Shown one piece after another: positions 16,776-20,000 of a stretch of DNA of 20,000 nucleotides. The stretch comes from Stramonita haemastoma (taxonomy: Eukaryota > Mollusca > Gastropoda > Neogastropoda > Muricidae), in the NCBI GenBank assembly GCA_030674155.1, contig CM060320.1, forward strand, positions 11,072,803 to 11,092,802, written 5' to 3'. The position numbers were made by a program, and so were the translations under genes. Position 1 is the stretch's first letter. Each line of letters starts with the position of its first letter. The notes beneath the pieces are model-generated. The model searched no databases. It was not told the origin of the DNA and saw nothing but the letters and a program-made list of their open reading frames with translations.

Positions 16776-16896
16776 ATGGACTTTATATAGTTTAAATCTT
16801 ATCCCCCCCCCCAAAAAAAAAAATCAAAGCACATGCATTCAGCCTATACAACACACAAGCAACCAATAACAATTAATAGTTTTAGCAAATTCGAAT

Positions 16897-16898
<2 letters not shown>

Positions 16899-16971
<73 letters not shown>
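16899..16971. repeat. (CA)n microsatellite
   Basis: About 36 CA units without interruption. Confidence 0.97.
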
Positions 16972-16974
16972 AAG

Positions 16975-17080
16975 AAAAGCACTCGAGGTCTTGTACTCGG
17001 GGGAATGGTCGGGTTCAAAGGGGAATTGAACCCACTACTGTTCGGATTCTAAGCGAGTGCGTCTCCTTCCGACAACTTCT
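16975..17080 (-). repeat. tRNA-like SINE head fragment
   Basis: The minus strand reads GCGCACTCGCTTAGAATCC-like sequence and then a box B, AGTGGGTTCAATTCCCC. Box A is eroded. The family is not determined. Confidence 0.5.
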
Positions 17081-17104
17081 TAATGTTGCTTGTTTGTTTC
17101 TTAA

Positions 17105-17300
17105 ATTTTGAATACGTTTCGAGAAAAACGAACAAGCACTCAAATACTTTTCTTTTTTATATCCAATCCACCCGTGCATGCAGTCGAGTAAATTTTTGTG
17201 TTATCAGATCCCACGGTAAACAGTGGCCTTCTCTTCCAAACTTCGGAATAGGTTTTCTTGTCTGCGAGATAATCTGCGGGTGTGCCAAATTACACACCGA
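17105..17300 (-). repeat. SINE family A, strongly diverged
   Basis: The plus strand shows TTTCGAGAAAAACGAACAAG, TATATCCAATCCACCCGTGC, CAGATCCCACGGTAAACAGT and CTTCCAAACTTCGGAATAGG, each alignable to family A body segments. The head is missing and a TG/CG tract follows. Confidence 0.7.
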
Positions 17301-17317
17301 GCGTGAATGTACATGCG

Positions 17318-17558
<241 letters not shown>

Positions 17559-17793
17559 CGTTTTCAGCAGCTGGGATATTTTACACATGCATTTTCTATT
17601 CAACTTGTGGAGTGACAGAACTGCTATCCTGGAGCGCTTTGTGGTGACATTGTTTACCGTGAGTGCTAGGTCAGAAGGCGTAGGCTGCTCTCTTGTTTGA
17701 TGGAGAAGGGCATAAAATGATTGTTTGTTCTCAACAACTATTCTCAGTCAAAGATGAATCCAGCGAATGGTACACGTGCACATGCCTCTGTGT

Positions 17794-17922
<129 letters not shown>

Positions 17923-18017
17923 TTGTTTACCTGGCTCAGTGCCATTTAAAAAAAACAACAACAACAACAACAAACAATGTAAACGATGATCTAACTCTCT
18001 ATTTTTCCCCATTGCAG

Positions 18018-18401
18018 GGCTTCGAACAAGCTACAGAGAAAATCCAATTCCTGAAAAAAGAGAACGAAGCCCTTCGGAATCTTGCCGAGAGCCTGCAGAG
18101 AGCCCTGCAGTCCCATGGGTGTGCCCGCTATCAGCTGTCCTTGGAGCCCTGGGCAACGACCTGGACACCAGAGCAGCACTCTGATCCAGCCCAGGGATCT
18201 CCCAGGTCTGACCTGCAGTCAGGGTGTGGTGATTACAGCCACCCTCTGGAGGGCCAGCAGGCCGGGGGGGGTGTCGGCACCACAAACTGCAGCCAGCGGG
18301 GGGAAAATGGCTGTCCTCAGTACAGCAACGCCTCCAGCAACGAAAAAAGAACTTTCATCTGCCAGAATATGAGTATCAGCCACGAGACGAAATTTTTGTG
18401 A
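18018..18401 (+). CDS. bZIP copy 2, zipper exon with early stop
   Basis: A strong acceptor (CTATTTTTCCCCATTGCAG, AG 18016-18017) opens a phase-0 frame of 127 codons ending in TGA 18399-18401. The zipper (FLKKENEALRNLAESLQRAL) has d positions Ala5, Leu12, Leu19, Leu26, then His33 and Cys35 (LQSHGC). It has Phe2, Ile9, Asn16, Ala23 and Leu30 at a positions, a more regular coiled coil than in copy 1. The linker SGCGDYSHPLEGQQAGG is nearly identical to copy 1. Beyond it, a G8 run (18264-18271) and neighbouring changes cause a net one-base loss against copy 1. The last 40 or so residues are therefore in the other frame and the polyQ domain is not reached. With the 15147 exon the product is about 163 residues, or about 158 from the ATG at 15162. 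Confidence 0.72.
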   Translation, partial: GFEQATEKIQFLKKENEALRNLAESLQRALQSHGCARYQLSLEPWATTWTPEQHSDPAQGSPRSDLQSGCGDYSHPLEGQQAGGGVGTTNCSQRGENGCPQYSNASSNEKRTFICQNMSISHETKFL

Positions 18402-18731
18402 CGGTGCGTGGCCTCTGCAAATCTCAAGAAGAAAAAGAAGGGAGAGTTGCGCTGGCACGGATTGTTGAAGGAGGCTGTTTGTTGTTTGAAGACGGACTGG
18501 ACCCTCCGCTGGGAGAAGACCTCATACTTCAACATATGCAAAAAAAAAGCTGCTCAGTTGCAGCGTAACCACAACAACGGCAAGAGCTGCTGCAATGGCG
18601 GCAACAGCAACAACTACAGCACAGCAAGAACTGAACGCAGATGTTCTGTGTTCCCTTCAAGTGAGCATCAGCTCAACCAGGTGATCCCTCGCCCTCAGCT
18701 TCACAGCAGACCACGCTACGTCTGCCACTGA
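18402..18731 (+). pseudogene. Remnant of bZIP copy 2 tail, open in frame after the stop
   Basis: After the TGA (context TGACGG) the same frame stays open for 109 more codons, to a TGA at 18729-18731. The section 18566-18632 keeps the CAA/CAG-rich texture of the copy 1 polyQ region. Here, in a frame other than the zipper frame, it would read QQRQELLQWRQQQQLQ. It looks like the eroded relic of the Gln-rich domain. Continued translation past 18401 would need stop readthrough. Confidence 0.5.
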
Positions 18732-18732
18732 C

Positions 18733-19281
18733 TCGCCCCCTGCCCCGGCCCCTTTCTGTGAACGTACCGCCTCCTGTTCCTGCACACTTTCTTACCCCCA
18801 CGTTCTGGACACCGAGAGGACGGACAACGTGTCAGCCTGGGCTCATTTTCAGTTCCAACTGGCCTGATGTTAGTAAACAGTGAATTTGTTCTTTAGAACA
18901 GTAAACAAGGCTATGTTGATGGAAAAATAGAAGGTCCTTCCGCTCGTCTTCTCTCTCTCCTCCTTTGAGTCTTTCTCTCTCTCTCTGTGTCTTCTCTCTC
19001 CTCTCTCTTCTCACGTCTTCTCTCAGTCGCTATCTCTCCTCCTTACTACTTCGCTCTCCCTCTGCTCCCTCTGCTCCTTTCTTTCTCGTCCCCGTCCTGT
19101 TCCTGCCACACTTTTCTTACCCTCCCACGTTCTCTGGACACCGGATGACGCCAACTGTCTCCTCCCCTGCTCTCATTTTTTGGGTCTCTTCCGACTGCCT
19201 TTTCTTAAACCATGTGAATTTGTTTCTTTGTTGAACAGTCTAACAAGCTCTGCTTATGTATCAAATTGAAGGCCTCTCCTC
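18733..19281 (+). repeat. Tandem duplication, two units of about 220 bp
   Basis: Unit 1 (about 18733-18950) and unit 2 (about 19056-19281) share CCTGTTCCTG, CTTTCTTACCC/CTTTTCTTACCC, ACGTTCTGGACACCG/ACGTTCTCTGGACACCG, GTGAATTTGTT and GAACAGT…ACAAG. Each is followed by a CT-rich array. Differences are mostly one- or two-base indels. No coding function was seen. Confidence 0.85.
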
Positions 19282-19373
19282 TCTCTTCTCTCTCTCTCTG
19301 CTGTCTTCTGTCTCTCTCTCTCTTCTCTCTGCTCTCTCTGTCTCGTCTCTCTCTCCTCTCTCTCTCTCTCTCT

Positions 19374-19404
<31 letters not shown>

Positions 19405-19413
19405 GTCTCTCTG

Positions 19414-19452
<39 letters not shown>

Positions 19453-19468
19453 GTATGTGTGTGTGTGA
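19281..19468. repeat. (CT)n-rich array
   Basis: CT units with TGT and TCT interruptions, ending in TGTGTGTGTG. A similar but shorter array occurs at about 18951-19025. Ser/Leu frames across it are not genes. Confidence 0.95.
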
Positions 19469-19469
19469 G

Positions 19470-19835
19470 AGATGTTATTTATATTATTTATTTATTTATT
19501 TATTTATTCTTTTATATCGAGGATGACAAATAAAATCGTGTGCTTTTTTTCATCCGGTCCCCGTGTGTATGCAGTTTTGTAAATCTTGTCATCTGTTCCC
19601 ACGGCACACGATGGCCTACTCTTACGAAAAGCGGAACAGGATTTAACGTGTGCGCAAGATGTTCTGCGTGCGTTCGCACACGGGGCCTCGGTTTAAAGTC
19701 TCATCCGAAGGACTTTTGGGGAGAGTGGAGTCAGCACTGATGTTAACTCCAGGAAGAAAATTTCCTCGACCGGACTCGAACCCGGGTCGTCAAATTGCCA
19801 GCGCAATGTTCTGACCACTAGGCTATCCGTCCCCC
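19470..19835 (-). repeat. SINE family A, best-preserved full-length copy
   Basis: The plus strand runs from the (ATTT)n tail through TTTTATATCGAGGATGACAA, CCGGTCCCCGTGTGTATGC, GGGGCCTCGGTTTAAAGTCT and CATCCGAAGGACTTTTGGG to the reversed head. In the head, box B reads GGGTTCGAGTCC on the minus strand and box A reads TAGCCTAGTGGTCAGA. It is the reference copy for family A here. Confidence 0.93.
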
Positions 19836-19843
19836 GTTTGTTC

Positions 19844-19847
<4 letters not shown>

Positions 19848-19920
<73 letters not shown>
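19848..19920. repeat. (GA)n microsatellite
   Basis: About 36 GA units immediately before the copied 3' flank of the bZIP gene. Copy 1 has a (TG)n tract at the equivalent place. Confidence 0.96.
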
Positions 19921-19921
<1 letters not shown>

Positions 19922-19923
19922 CG

Positions 19924-20000
19924 GAGTAACGTGTATACGAAACCCTAGCTTTCTGCTGTTGGTGAAGTCCATTCTGGAGGAGATGATTCCCAATGCTTAA
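19924..20000 (+). other. Copied 3' flank of the bZIP gene (copy 2)
   Basis: GCTTTCTGCTGTTGGTGAAG and AGATGATTCCCAATGCTTAA match 5741-5790 downstream of copy 1, with few substitutions and a 3-base length difference. This ties the window end to the duplicated bZIP unit; the homology probably continues beyond position 20000. Confidence 0.85.

Overview
This window reads as nuclear DNA of a repeat-rich invertebrate, most likely a gastropod mollusc. That assignment is an inference. It rests on spliced coding exons with GT..AG introns, very dense di- and trinucleotide arrays, several tRNA-headed SINE families of a type I recall from mollusc genomes, and decayed non-LTR retrotransposons. Nothing looks bacterial or viral. 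There are no rRNA genes, no CRISPR array, and no tRNA gene that is not part of a SINE.

The only convincing genes are two tandem, same-strand copies of a FOS/ATF3/BATF/JDP2-type bZIP transcription factor. Copy 1 (about 2147-5604) has a short first exon, a 108-bp phase-0 basic-region exon (2966-3073), and a large last exon (from 3915) carrying the zipper, an H/C motif, a 35-glutamine run and a Q/P/S-rich tail. Its frame stops at 5453. An acidic C-terminal segment continues to 5604 in another frame, reachable by a one-base change in a G7 run. Copy 2 keeps the equivalent 108-bp exon (15147-15254) and zipper exon (18018-18401). Its basic region has lost most DNA-contact residues and gained prolines, while its zipper is more regular than that of copy 1. 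It is shifted by one base just after the conserved linker and ends early, without polyQ. The 3' flank of copy 1 (about 5720-5790) recurs at the window end (about 19925-20000), so the duplicated unit spans the window with a spacing of roughly 14 kb.

Layout: 1-2100 holds SINE fragments and a 40-bp minisatellite. 2147-5604 is bZIP copy 1, with LINE and SINE debris in its introns. 5605-8020 is the 3' flank, a SINE, a (TA)n tract and a 13-bp minisatellite. 8400-9845 is a decayed minus-strand LINE with a nested SINE bounded by a 12-bp target-site duplication. 9860-14965 contains SINEs of two families in both orientations plus simple repeats. 15147-18731 is bZIP copy 2, whose long intron holds a SINE with a 5S-rRNA-like segment, a SINE head split by an AT-rich trinucleotide array, and large TG/CG tracts. 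18733-19468 is a local tandem duplication with CT arrays. The rest is a SINE, a GA array and the copied 3' flank.

The most interesting possibility is that copy 2 is a bZIP that can dimerise but not bind DNA, sitting beside an intact polyQ-rich relative: a candidate dominant-negative partner. The alternative is a decaying pseudogene; the 5-bp acceptor insertion, the frameshift and the missing first exon all point that way.
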